Positions 1 to 6,986 of a stretch of 20,393 nt of DNA are shown one piece after another. The notes beneath the pieces were generated by a model that saw only the letters and a list, made by a program, of their open reading frames with translations, searched no databases and had not been told where the DNA came from. The stretch is from Anaerolineales bacterium (GTDB lineage: Bacteria > Chloroflexota > Anaerolineae > Anaerolineales > E44-bin32). The stretch lies in assembly GCA_030673085.1 (NCBI GenBank), contig DAOVFE010000004.1:1-20393 (forward strand), written 5' to 3'. The first letter of the stretch is position 1. Each line of letters starts with the position of its first letter. A program made the position numbers and the translations under genes.

Positions 1-30
1 GTAATCATGAATTACAAATGCAGAATAGCT

Positions 31-351
31 TCACTCCTCGTATGAACTCACTATCGATGCTCGAATACGCTTCTCCACTTCATCTGTACTCATTTCCAGG
101 ACAGAGATTAACTTATCGAGTCCCTCTTCGCCCGCTACAATCTCAACTCGATTCTGGCGCACACCTAATACATCAGCCAGGAATATTTTTAATGCCTTGT
201 TTATGTAGCCTTCTTTTATAGACTCAGCCACGCGTATACGAATCGTCCCATTTTGTTCAATTCCAACGATCTCTGTCTTGCGTGCTCGAGGCGTCACCCG
301 AATAGCTACCGCCACACCTTGCCTGCCATCGTGAAGATTGTATTCTCGCAT
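31..351 (-). CDS. DUF167 / YggU family protein
   Basis: A 106-residue protein of the DUF167 (YggU) family, small cytoplasmic proteins of unknown biochemical role. The family pattern is visible: an opening strand with VAIRVTPRARK, then a GTIRIRV strand, then the segment KEGYINKALKIFLADVLGV and an R.EIV.GEEG..K turn, which correspond to the usual 'GKAN..L..FLA..L.V' and 'G...R.K' blocks. The last 20 or so residues are charged and helical. The ATG at 351 is preceded by an AGGAAA-like sequence, and the gene begins 14 bp after the yggT-like gene, so the two are probably co-transcribed. YggT and YggU are neighbours in many bacteria, which supports both calls. The family is clear, but the function is not known from sequence. 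Confidence 0.85.
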   Translation of the reverse strand: MREYNLHDGRQGVAVAIRVTPRARKTEIVGIEQNGTIRIRVAESIKEGYINKALKIFLADVLGVRQNRVEIVAGEEGLDKLISVLEMSTDEVEKRIRASIVSSYEE

Positions 352-365
352 ATGGAATTTCCTAA

Positions 366-626
366 TTAGCTTATTGCTAATAAAACATGAATTAGAATCT
401 CTGACAATATCTGAATTAAAATGAGCAATACAATCGGACTTAAATCAAACATCCCAGTCCTGGGTAGGATCCGACGGATTGGATCCAACATAGGCTCGAT
501 AAGCGAATCCAACCATCGTCGTAATGGATGAAATGGATCCAATATGTAACTAATGACAATATCAATCAATATGAGTATGTTCAACGCAGATACCGCTAAC
601 TGAATAGACCTTATCAAAGTAGCCAA
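366..626 (-). CDS. YggT/YlmG family membrane protein
   Basis: A small integral membrane protein of the YGGT family. With the start chosen here it has 86 residues and two hydrophobic segments, about residues 9-29 and 62-84. Between them lies the family signature EPMLDPIRRILP followed by FDLSPIVLLILI. Single-repeat YlmG proteins of Gram-positive bacteria and plastids have about this size, whereas E. coli YggT has two repeats. YlmG proteins have been linked to cell division, nucleoid organisation or membrane protein assembly, but the molecular role is unsettled. I chose the TTG at 626 because GGGAAGGG lies 8 nt upstream. An in-frame TTG at 662 would add 12 charged residues and has no ribosome-binding site. 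It is followed 14 bp later by the DUF167 gene. Confidence 0.82.
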   Translation of the reverse strand: MATLIRSIQLAVSALNILILIDIVISYILDPFHPLRRWLDSLIEPMLDPIRRILPRTGMFDLSPIVLLILIQILSEILIHVLLAIS

Positions 627-634
627 TGCTTCAT

Positions 635-642
635 CCCTTCCC
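635..642 (-). promoter_or_regulatory. Ribosome-binding site deciding the yggT start
   Basis: On the minus strand GGGAAGGG lies 8 nt before the TTG at 626. The alternative TTG at 662 has only an A/T-rich stretch upstream. This favours the shorter 86-residue YggT. Confidence 0.55.
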
Positions 643-764
643 GATCCGTCATTATCGCACAATTTTATTACTTATGAAAATATCGAATATTACTAGCAAC
701 CAGTTAAAACATGATGTATCAAATAAGCTTGGGATTCATATAGAGCTCCACTTTATTCAATACT

Positions 765-784
765 AATCACTTGGCAGAGTGATT
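765..784 (-). other. Hairpin between the laccase-domain gene and yggT
   Basis: AATCACT, a 6-nt loop and AGTGATT form a perfect 7-bp stem, 58 nt past the stop codon of the laccase-domain gene. On the minus strand it is not followed by a T-run, so it is at best a weak terminator or an RNA processing/stability element in the gap of about 215 bp before yggT. Confidence 0.3.
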
Positions 785-841
785 GCTATCTCCTCGACAG
801 CGGTTGTCAGTCAGTTCCTCACAGTCAAAATTGGTAGATTA

Positions 842-1621
842 TTATTTTAATGCAATTAATGCTCCAAACCTTCCCGTTCGGCCGGATTCGCCACGATGCG
901 AATACCAATCTTCCAGATTACAGGCAGTGCATAAGCCGGCAACTTCAATATTTTTCAAGCCCATCCCAGCCAGAATTTCGTAATTGGTTTTCCATAAATC
1001 AAGATGGAATTGTCCATTCCGGTTGACAAGAAAACTTTCAGCCTGTTTGCCAAAAGCCTTATAAAACCGATCTACAACATCTGAGCCAATGATGTAATGA
1101 TCGACTCCAATGGATGGTCCAATGCCAGCAATTAAATCCGCTGGCTTACATCCATAAACTTGTATCATTGCATTCACGACCGCCTTTGCTACCATACGGA
1201 CACTTCCAAGCCAACCGGCATGCGCCAATCCAATTGCCTTTTGTTGGGGATCAAAGAGTAAAATCGGAACACAATCAGCGAAACGCATGAATAAGGTAAC
1301 TTCTGGATTATTAGTGATTATTGCATCCGCTTTTTTTAGACGGCACTCGCCTCGTGGCGCATCGGCTACTACGACTCGATCCGAATGCATTTGCCATACT
1401 TCATACGCAGAATTTATTGAGCGCTCTAAAGCTCGAAACGCCAGGCACTTGTTCTTTGCCACTCGCTCCAGGTCATCTCCTACTGTTGAGCCAACATTAA
1501 GCGAAGACCATGGCTCTGGGCTTACTCCACCCTTTCGGGTAAAGATTGAATGAACCAATCGCGGATGATCCAGCGATTGGAATTGGTATAAACGAAGAGA
1601 TCCAGTTTGCCGAAAAGGCAT
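842..1621 (-). CDS. Laccase-domain (YfiH/YlmD) purine nucleoside phosphorylase-type protein
   Basis: A 259-residue cytoplasmic protein of the Cu-oxidase_4 family (YfiH, YlmD, annotated 'polyphenol oxidase' or 'peptidoglycan editing factor PgeF'). Members act on purine nucleosides (phosphorolysis or deamination), and the E. coli protein has been linked to peptidoglycan quality control. Visible motifs are FTRKGGVS (27-34), LNVG, the metal-ligand histidine in QMHSDRV (H79), FADCVPI with D116 and C117, AHAGWLG with H134, and the C-terminal LCTAC...WYSHR...GRFG. H79, C117 and H134 correspond to the family zinc ligands, so the active site appears intact and the length is normal. The ATG at 1621 has a weak AGG upstream. 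The gene starts 32 bp after the glutaredoxin-DUF2085 gene and precedes yggT, an arrangement like the ylmD-ylmG region of Firmicutes but without ylmE, sepF or yggS. Confidence 0.88.
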   Translation of the reverse strand: MPFRQTGSLRLYQFQSLDHPRLVHSIFTRKGGVSPEPWSSLNVGSTVGDDLERVAKNKCLAFRALERSINSAYEVWQMHSDRVVVADAPRGECRLKKADAIITNNPEVTLFMRFADCVPILLFDPQQKAIGLAHAGWLGSVRMVAKAVVNAMIQVYGCKPADLIAGIGPSIGVDHYIIGSDVVDRFYKAFGKQAESFLVNRNGQFHLDLWKTNYEILAGMGLKNIEVAGLCTACNLEDWYSHRGESGRTGRFGALIALK

Positions 1622-1653
1622 AATATTAGCCTGCCATGATTTTCAATTAGGGA

Positions 1654-2634
1654 CTAAACATCGGAGTGCTCATACATGGACTGCTGCTGATCCACCCGGA
1701 CCAGCTTCGCCGTGATAGACACCCGCGCCTCCCTCATTGATTCCTCCATATAGGGATAAGCAAGCCATACATTCATTACCCCAAATAGAATCCCAACCAC
1801 AGTTCTAATTAACGGCGTGCTTTCACGACTAGGGAATGGCAAGAACGGTATTGCGCCCACCAATTGGGAAATACCATCTAAGCCAATTGGGACTATGCCC
1901 AATAATACCCAGGCAAAAATAGATATGGGCTTAAGCCGTTTACGCAGAATAGCGAATAAAATGCCGGCAAACAGCAATCCTGCGTAAATAGCCACACAAC
2001 GTTCGCAAAGTGCAACCTTATACCCAACCTTTTCGTTGCCGATGTATTGGCTTGCGTAAAATAAATCATTAGGCGACATGCCTATCATCTCTTCATACGC
2101 GTTGAATGAAGTACCAGCTGCCTCAATCGGGTAGGCCGGCTGTTCGCCGAAAAGGAACCAGGATCGATATGCTAATTGGTTACAGAGCGGGCCGTAGAGC
2201 TTATAGATCATTCCTGCAGGGCCCGTCAATCCTTGATTCATTAATATTGGTGCTGCAAACGGCAGCGCCAAATAAAGGGCGACAAATAAATTGAAGAGCA
2301 GCAGCCAATGTCGAATGATAAACAGCACCAAGCGCATCATGGCAATTGTCTGGCTTCGTTTCTTACCCGAAAGCGGCTTTTTTTCGAAATATCTATTTTT
2401 CGCCGCACCTAGTGTTATGCGCAAGTCGGTTTCATCTATTGGCTTACAAAGCATATATGGACCGACCTCAATTACAGGGACTTTATCGCCGAAGTGATCC
2501 TTCAAAGCGGGATCAACCTCAATATCAATCATTACTAGCTCATGATGGAATTCATCCTTTAATGCATCCAACTTAGAACGCGCCTCTTTACAGAGCCGGC
2601 AATCTCGCTTGGTGTAAAGTATTACACGCATCAT
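1654..2634 (-). CDS. Glutaredoxin-like domain fused to DUF2085 membrane domain
   Basis: A single uninterrupted 326-residue ORF with two parts. Residues 1-80 look like a glutaredoxin/DUF836 fold: a VILYTKRDC start, a CRLC redox pair (C12, C15) and VPVIEV followed by the family's beta-hairpin. A basic linker (about 82-98) leads to a membrane part with hydrophobic segments near 101-132, 206-230, 238-262 and 275-293. The membrane part carries the DUF2085 signatures LCNQLAYRSWFLFG (C151) and ALCERCVAIYAG (C210, C213). DUF2085 is a family of unknown function with conserved cysteines. A redox role linking the cytosolic CxxC to the membrane cysteines is inference. ATG codons at 2634 and 2631 are both possible starts, with a weak GGAAA upstream. 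It is the first gene of the group leading into the laccase-domain gene. Confidence 0.8.
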   Translation of the reverse strand: MMRVILYTKRDCRLCKEARSKLDALKDEFHHELVMIDIEVDPALKDHFGDKVPVIEVGPYMLCKPIDETDLRITLGAAKNRYFEKKPLSGKKRSQTIAMMRLVLFIIRHWLLLFNLFVALYLALPFAAPILMNQGLTGPAGMIYKLYGPLCNQLAYRSWFLFGEQPAYPIEAAGTSFNAYEEMIGMSPNDLFYASQYIGNEKVGYKVALCERCVAIYAGLLFAGILFAILRKRLKPISIFAWVLLGIVPIGLDGISQLVGAIPFLPFPSRESTPLIRTVVGILFGVMNVWLAYPYMEESMREARVSITAKLVRVDQQQSMYEHSDV

Positions 2635-2738
2635 TAATCAGTTTCCATTCTGGTTCAACCGAATTTGCAGCTAGCTATCCTTCATCCTCTTGATCAATTC
2701 CAGATCCCAATTGACCGATTCCACCTAATAAAATAATC

Positions 2739-2961
2739 CTACGGCTCTATTAAGTCCTGATAAAAATATTTAATAAAAAGCCCTGAAGGATCGATCTTCG
2801 CTTTCTCAGCAAGCCATCTTATTTACATCGCCATACTTTGCTACTAAAGGCATAGCATCTCTTCCGGCCAGGCTCCTCAGATCATTATCGCCAGATGCCA
2901 TATAGTCATTTCTAATTGTGTTTTTTTCGTCTGCAATGTCCACATCAAATCGCTCAGAAGT
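2739..2961 (-). pseudogene. Decayed ORF, possible C-terminus of an FAD-linked oxidase
   Basis: On the minus strand an open frame from 2961 reads protein-like sequence including SGDNDLRSLAGRD and LVAKYGDVNKM, then hits TGA at 2808-2806. Shifting the frame by one base at about 2818 continues smoothly as RWLAEKAKIDPSGLFIKYF and ends at TAG (2741-2739). The joined end, an aromatic/helical stretch followed by 'DPSGLF', resembles the C-termini of VAO/FAD-linked oxidases (for example DprE1-like or aldonolactone oxidases), where a DP.G.F motif closes the protein. There is an in-frame TAA just upstream at about 2964, and no long 5' part remains. I therefore read it as a frameshifted remnant. The family assignment rests on one motif and is weak. 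A sequencing frameshift would not restore the missing N-terminus. The rest of the 521-bp gap holds only short inverted repeats. Confidence 0.35.
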
Positions 2962-3036
2962 TTACCATATACAATTTTTGGCGCTATCATACATCCATAA
3001 TTGATCGGTGATCATGTTTAATATTTATAGTATTTT

Positions 3037-3100
3037 GGTTAACTATGGCCAATTTTCCCCATCTCGTCTGTCTGTAAATAGACAACGGGTATTGTTAACC
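3037..3100. repeat. Separated inverted repeat GGTTAAC/GTTAACC
   Basis: GGTTAAC at 3037-3043 and GTTAACC at 3094-3100 are exact inverted copies 50 nt apart, in the AT-rich sequence between the unknown gene and the decayed ORF. They could be chance or a protein-binding pair. Neither is followed by a T-run. Confidence 0.2.
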
Positions 3101-3155
3101 TTCTGACAGCGCTAGTAGCCGGTTATATTCGAGTCTATCTGCTTTATTATGACGA

Positions 3156-4565
3156 TCAGAGCTTTGTCGCCAGTCTAAGCATCTCATCTGGCTGCATATT
3201 CGAAGTCACCCGAGTAGTGTGAGCGCGAGTCCAAGCCCGCAACTTGTTCGGCCAGCGCCATAAGGCAAGCAAGTCTTCCGGATAGCGACGACAGCTAGCG
3301 CCAATATTAATCCAATAGCGATTTCCGAAAGCCTCCGCCCATTCTTCCCAGGGAACCATATCGGGAGTACGCGAGAAAGTGGCCAGACCGGAAAAAAATA
3401 TTGGCCTATCGGCCGGAAATGCATCCAGATTGCTTTTTAGGAAAGCAAGGCTGTCTGTAGTATTAAAGATCAGCCACAAAGGCAGTAGCCCTCCCTGAAC
3501 TACCTCGGTTGGGCCATACTGTGTAAAAGTCTCAACAATGACGCCCTGCGCCTCAATCTTTGATCGGTGACAGAGTTCTTTCTGAGCCATAAATGCTAGA
3601 CGTGAATAATCATGTGGATGCGGCAACCTTATCCGTAAAAAACGAAAGCCCTCACGATCTGCGAATCGCTGTAAAGCCTCATCCAATCCCGGCTCGCTCC
3701 CCCATTCCGATTCGGGTTTTTCTTCCGCCCGAAATTCATCTAATCGCCAGCCTCCGCGATGCTTTGAACCGGCCGCCGACAGAGCGTTATCAATCCGATC
3801 ACTTCCGGTAAGGAATTCCTCCGCCGTTATTCCGCCCCACCCTCCTACCTGATAGCGATGACGAGGACCGAGGTGGTATTGGATCCAATGTGCTTGACAA
3901 TCCAGATATACAATCGTCCCCCCTGGACTGAGACGATTCCGAATGAAATGGCGATAGCCGTCAGGAATATCCAACAATTTGATTCTTACATGATTGATCA
4001 TTCGAGTAAGCCAACCATCGTGAACTGGATCGAAATGGCTAATAGCGAGCACGTCCGGATTATTCTTGAGAATCGGCTCAACCAACTTAAGGGCATTTGC
4101 GCAGTGTCTCGCGACATCATCGTCAGGGCTTCCCCCGCGAAAGCCAAGAATAAATGGTTGTGGAAGAAAAGGAGCGCCCAGAGCAACCGATAGATGAGCT
4201 GCTGCTCCACCCAGCGCAGCCCCCACAACTACTGCATCAAAGGGCCCCGGCAATCCTTCGTAATCCGCTAACCGCTCATCAACTAGCTGCTCAATCTGCA
4301 GCTTATCGGTTAACGATGCATCAAGTGCATTGCGAGCGGTGTCCCATTCAACGGCACGCCGGATGATGGCTGTCGGGAAGAAGCTCATGACGGTTAATGC
4401 AATTTTCTGCCAGATCGGGAATTCATACACATTGAAAGGCCGATTTTGCAAGGCTGCTGCAACCGCCCGTGTAATAACTGGTGAAGCGCTTTCCCGACTT
4501 TCCGATGAAGCAGTCAACCCGCTATTTGGATGCTCAGATTGCTGATGGATCGTTTTCTTTCTCAA
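3156..4565 (-). CDS. Conserved-looking protein of unknown function, 469 residues
   Basis: I do not recognise this family. The first 35 or so residues are polar and look disordered. Residues 46-70 (PIWQKIALTVMSFFP) are weakly hydrophobic and could touch the membrane. Around 108-145 there is a glycine/alanine-rich segment (FDAVVVGAALGGAAAHLS, then PFILGFRGG) that resembles the core of an alpha/beta fold. Further on come a histidine- and aromatic-rich stretch with YLDCQAHWIQYHLGPRH, a GGWGG turn, HPHDYSRLAFMAQKEL, and TFTQYGPTEVVQGG near 350. The rich use of W, H, R and C suggests an enzyme with a polar active site. No signal peptide or clear transmembrane helix is present. The TTG at 4565 is supported by AGAGG 5 nt upstream. 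It lies 49 bp after the MFS gene, so both are probably in one operon, and its function may relate to whatever that transporter moves. Confidence 0.72.
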   Translation of the reverse strand: MRKKTIHQQSEHPNSGLTASSESRESASPVITRAVAAALQNRPFNVYEFPIWQKIALTVMSFFPTAIIRRAVEWDTARNALDASLTDKLQIEQLVDERLADYEGLPGPFDAVVVGAALGGAAAHLSVALGAPFLPQPFILGFRGGSPDDDVARHCANALKLVEPILKNNPDVLAISHFDPVHDGWLTRMINHVRIKLLDIPDGYRHFIRNRLSPGGTIVYLDCQAHWIQYHLGPRHRYQVGGWGGITAEEFLTGSDRIDNALSAAGSKHRGGWRLDEFRAEEKPESEWGSEPGLDEALQRFADREGFRFLRIRLPHPHDYSRLAFMAQKELCHRSKIEAQGVIVETFTQYGPTEVVQGGLLPLWLIFNTTDSLAFLKSNLDAFPADRPIFFSGLATFSRTPDMVPWEEWAEAFGNRYWINIGASCRRYPEDLLALWRWPNKLRAWTRAHTTRVTSNMQPDEMLRLATKL

Positions 4566-4614
4566 TGCGGCCTCTGTGCTATTGCTCCAATCTCCCTGTT
4601 TCCCTAGATAGATT

Positions 4615-5922
4615 TTAAGAAGCTGTTTCGATCAATTGCTGCTGTCGTTCGTGTTCTGCCCGTTCACGTAATTGCTCTCGCAGTGTGTTAATATCCTTGG
4701 GCACCAGGTATGCAGCCATTGCAAGCAAAATCGAGCCTAGTATCCATGTTGTAGTGCATATCAATAGAATCGCGTTTTCAAGCGAAGATCCCACAGCAAT
4801 AGCTCCTGCCAACCATGGAGCCAAGGCCGCGCCGGCATTCTCAATTAGGTATTGAATTGCAAGCGCCGTACTGCGGACTTCAGGCAGAGTGATATCGTAA
4901 ACAGTTGAAATCACGTTGGGGCTTGCAAAGGGGATGAAAAGCGCAGTTATGCAGAGCATCACCATAAAGAGCGTTTGATTCTCAACCGGCACATTAATAG
5001 TCGACCATAACAGTACAGCTCCTATTAAAACCGCGGCCATTGAAACCAATAATCGCCCACGTCGGGTTCGTTTAAAAGCAAAGTCACCGGCAGCTCCGCC
5101 AACAAAGTAGCCCGCAGCCAAGATTAAGATCGCCGGCGCCATTGTCGTCAAAATAGCCTCGCTGCTATAATTTCGTTCCGTCTCTAGATAGCGGAAGAAC
5201 CAATATGTGATGACGTTCCAGGGAAAAACGCCAACAAAACCCTGGGCAAAGAGCAAAATCAAGCTTTTCTTACTAAATAAACCAAGCGCGATTTTTTTAT
5301 CAAAACGATAAATGCCAATCTGCTCCAAATCCGCCAGCTCGGGTTCGCTTTTCCCGCGAGGAGCCTCCTTTATCGTAAAGAAGATTACCGCTGCCAATAC
5401 AACGCCCAACGATCCGGTGATATAAAATATATGTCTCCATCCGATTACTGCGCTGAGTGATGTAGCAACCACCAAGCCCAACATATATCCTAACGGTTGC
5501 GCAAGCTGCAGTAATCCATACACCTTTCCCCGGATAGCAGGACCAAAGTAGTCTGATATCAAGCTGTATAGTCCTGGATAGCTTGAATCATCGATCCCTG
5601 TAGTAGCCCGGCTGGCCAGAAAAGTGGTATAGGTCGGCGCAATCGCGCTCAGCCATGTTGTTGAGCCCCAAATAAAAGCCGCTAGAGACAAGAGCTTTGC
5701 GCGTCCATAACGATCATATAGGTAACCCCAGAGCGGGTACATGAACGCCCCAACCAAAAGCGCCCCCGAGAAGACCTTGCCCATTTGCTCTTCATTGATA
5801 TTAAATGTCTCCATAATGGGTGTGGTAAGGGGACCAATCAGCAGCTTATCCGATTGATGTAGAAGCATAAAAACGAAAAAAACAGCAACTACGAACCAAC
5901 GGTATTTTGAGCCGGATTTCAT
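4615..5922 (-). CDS. Major facilitator superfamily transporter
   Basis: A 435-residue polytopic inner-membrane protein with about twelve hydrophobic segments, the normal size for MFS secondary transporters. The N-terminal half carries the loop 2-3 motif A as GYLYDRYGRAK (66-76), followed by 'FIWGSTTWLS', R104 in the segment FLASRATTG, and the typical GWRHIFYITGSLGVV (166-180) at the start of the sixth helix. A charged central loop (about 188-215) separates the halves, and the C-terminus ends in a Glu/Arg/Gln-rich helix. The overall look is of spinster-like or sugar-acid/anion symporter relatives, but the substrate cannot be read from sequence. The start is well set: the ATG at 5922 has AGGAGG 5-6 nt upstream. 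It follows the mogA-like gene by 24 bp and precedes the unknown 469-residue gene by 49 bp. Confidence 0.88.
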   Translation of the reverse strand: MKSGSKYRWFVVAVFFVFMLLHQSDKLLIGPLTTPIMETFNINEEQMGKVFSGALLVGAFMYPLWGYLYDRYGRAKLLSLAAFIWGSTTWLSAIAPTYTTFLASRATTGIDDSSYPGLYSLISDYFGPAIRGKVYGLLQLAQPLGYMLGLVVATSLSAVIGWRHIFYITGSLGVVLAAVIFFTIKEAPRGKSEPELADLEQIGIYRFDKKIALGLFSKKSLILLFAQGFVGVFPWNVITYWFFRYLETERNYSSEAILTTMAPAILILAAGYFVGGAAGDFAFKRTRRGRLLVSMAAVLIGAVLLWSTINVPVENQTLFMVMLCITALFIPFASPNVISTVYDITLPEVRSTALAIQYLIENAGAALAPWLAGAIAVGSSLENAILLICTTTWILGSILLAMAAYLVPKDINTLREQLRERAEHERQQQLIETAS

Positions 5923-5946
5923 GGAGACCTCCTTCTTAAATGCGTA

Positions 5947-6462
5947 TTAAATATTTAATTGCTTGGCATGTGGCAAATGCCCTTGTTCCGCTCCAGGATC
6001 GCCTCGAATAAGCTCGATTGCATGGGGCATTGCCGGCAAAATCACTTCTAGATTTTCTTTCGCTCCGCGCGGGCTTCCGGGCAAATTGACAATCAGCACC
6101 TTCCCTCTGATTCCAGCCATGGCACGCGATAGCATTGCGTGAGGCGTAATTTTTAAGCTAAAAGCCCGCATGGCTTCAGCCAATCCTGGAGCCATTCGAT
6201 CAACAACAGCAATTGTTGCCTCTGGGGTGCAATCACGTTGAGAGAAACCGGTCCCCCCGGTCGTAACAATCAGATCCATAATGTCTGAATCGGCCCAATC
6301 GATTAAAGTAGATTCGATCATCTTTTGTTCATCAGGGACAATGCCGGTCTTAGCGATAGTCCAACCATTTTGTGTCATTATTTGCACTAATAAAGGGCCG
6401 GATTGATCCTCGCGTTCTCCGCGCGCCGAGCGATCTGAAACAGTAAGCACACCCACTCTCAT
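5947..6462 (-). CDS. mogA: MogA/MoaB-type molybdopterin adenylyltransferase
   Basis: A 171-residue cytoplasmic protein of the MogA/MoaB family, which adenylylates molybdopterin before molybdenum insertion in molybdenum cofactor synthesis. Visible motifs are VGVLTVSDRSARGEREDQSG (3-22), the molybdopterin-binding TTGGTG (67-72) followed by RDCTPEA (76-82), and LPGSPRGAKE (127-136). The length is typical. I cannot cleanly separate MogA from MoaB by eye, so the symbol is provisional. The ATG overlaps the stop codon of the ypeA-like gene (ATGA), with AGGAG 8 nt upstream, so translation of the two is coupled. No other molybdenum cofactor genes are present in the window. The next gene is an MFS transporter 24 bp away. 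Confidence 0.88.
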   Translation of the reverse strand: MRVGVLTVSDRSARGEREDQSGPLLVQIMTQNGWTIAKTGIVPDEQKMIESTLIDWADSDIMDLIVTTGGTGFSQRDCTPEATIAVVDRMAPGLAEAMRAFSLKITPHAMLSRAMAGIRGKVLIVNLPGSPRGAKENLEVILPAMPHAIELIRGDPGAEQGHLPHAKQLNI

Positions 6463-6878
6463 ACAAGCTCCTTTCCTAAGATATATAAATCCATTACGCT
6501 ACAACCCATCCGTTTATAGAAAGCCATGGCCTCTTGATTCCCCTCCTTAACTAGCAAATAGTACTTTAAGCACCCTTTGCTACGCAAACGCTGCTCCAAT
6601 TCTTCCATCAGCGCCCGGCCAATTCCCTTCTTACGGTAGCGGCTATCTACAGCCAAATGATAAATTTTTTCCCGACGACCGTCGAACCCGCCCATCACCG
6701 CTCCAATAATGCTCCCTTCATCTTCAGCAATCAGAAAAAGGTCAGGATCCCTTTTTATCTTTTTAAGAATCTCTTGCGGTTCATCAGATCGTCCTAAGTG
6801 AATTCCCTGCTCTGACTTAGCCCAGAGATCCAGGACTGTTTCTAAATCACACTCAAATTCAAAAGTTCGAATCTGCAT
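6459..6878 (-). CDS. GNAT family N-acetyltransferase, YpeA-like
   Basis: A 139-residue GNAT acetyltransferase (acetyl-CoA-dependent N-acylation, substrate unknown). It resembles the YpeA subgroup along its whole length: an IRTFEFECD start, LFLIAEDEGSIIGAVMGGFDGR, the strand IYHLAV, the acetyl-CoA pyrophosphate loop RKKGIGRAL (about 82-90), and the C-terminal NQEAMAFYKRMGC. I chose the ATG at 6878 because GGGGAG lies 5 nt upstream and the homologous fold begins there. An upstream start at 6932 would put 18 extra residues through a terminator hairpin. Its stop overlaps the mogA-like start by 4 bp. A strong intrinsic terminator ends directly at its ribosome-binding site, so expression probably depends on read-through. 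Confidence 0.85.
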   Translation of the reverse strand: MQIRTFEFECDLETVLDLWAKSEQGIHLGRSDEPQEILKKIKRDPDLFLIAEDEGSIIGAVMGGFDGRREKIYHLAVDSRYRKKGIGRALMEELEQRLRSKGCLKYYLLVKEGNQEAMAFYKRMGCSVMDLYILGKELV

Positions 6879-6883
6879 CGCAA

Positions 6884-6889
6884 CTCCCC
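6884..6889 (-). promoter_or_regulatory. Ribosome-binding site of the ypeA-like gene
   Basis: GGGGAG on the minus strand, 5 nt before the ATG at 6878. It directly follows the nine-T tract of the upstream terminator. It decides the start codon in favour of 6878 over 6932. Confidence 0.7.
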
Positions 6890-6932
6890 AAAAAAAAAGA
6901 CGTGCGCGGCCAAATAGAAAATGGCCTCGCAC
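6890..6932 (-). terminator. Intrinsic terminator after the PHP gene, abutting the ypeA ribosome-binding site
   Basis: On the minus strand GTGCGAGGCC, an 11-nt loop and GGCCGCGCAC form a 10-bp stem with one mismatch. GTC and a run of nine T (6898-6890) follow. This is a textbook Rho-independent terminator 54 nt past the stop of the PHP/AlbA_2 gene. I saw no good promoter between it and the ypeA-like gene, so it could act as an attenuator for the ypeA-mogA-MFS operon. Confidence 0.85.
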
Positions 6933-6986
6933 AGTTACCGTCTATCGACCTTCATGCTACATCTGATGGCAGCACGAGCGTGGCGT

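Noticed and set aside
3858..4193. Plus-strand open frame of 111 codons
   Set aside because: It lies antisense to the well-supported 469-residue gene, has no ribosome-binding site worth noting and no protein-like motif.
6879..6932. Upstream start for the acetyltransferase (18 more residues)
   Set aside because: The extension would be translated from the terminator hairpin and T-tract. A good ribosome-binding site points to 6878.
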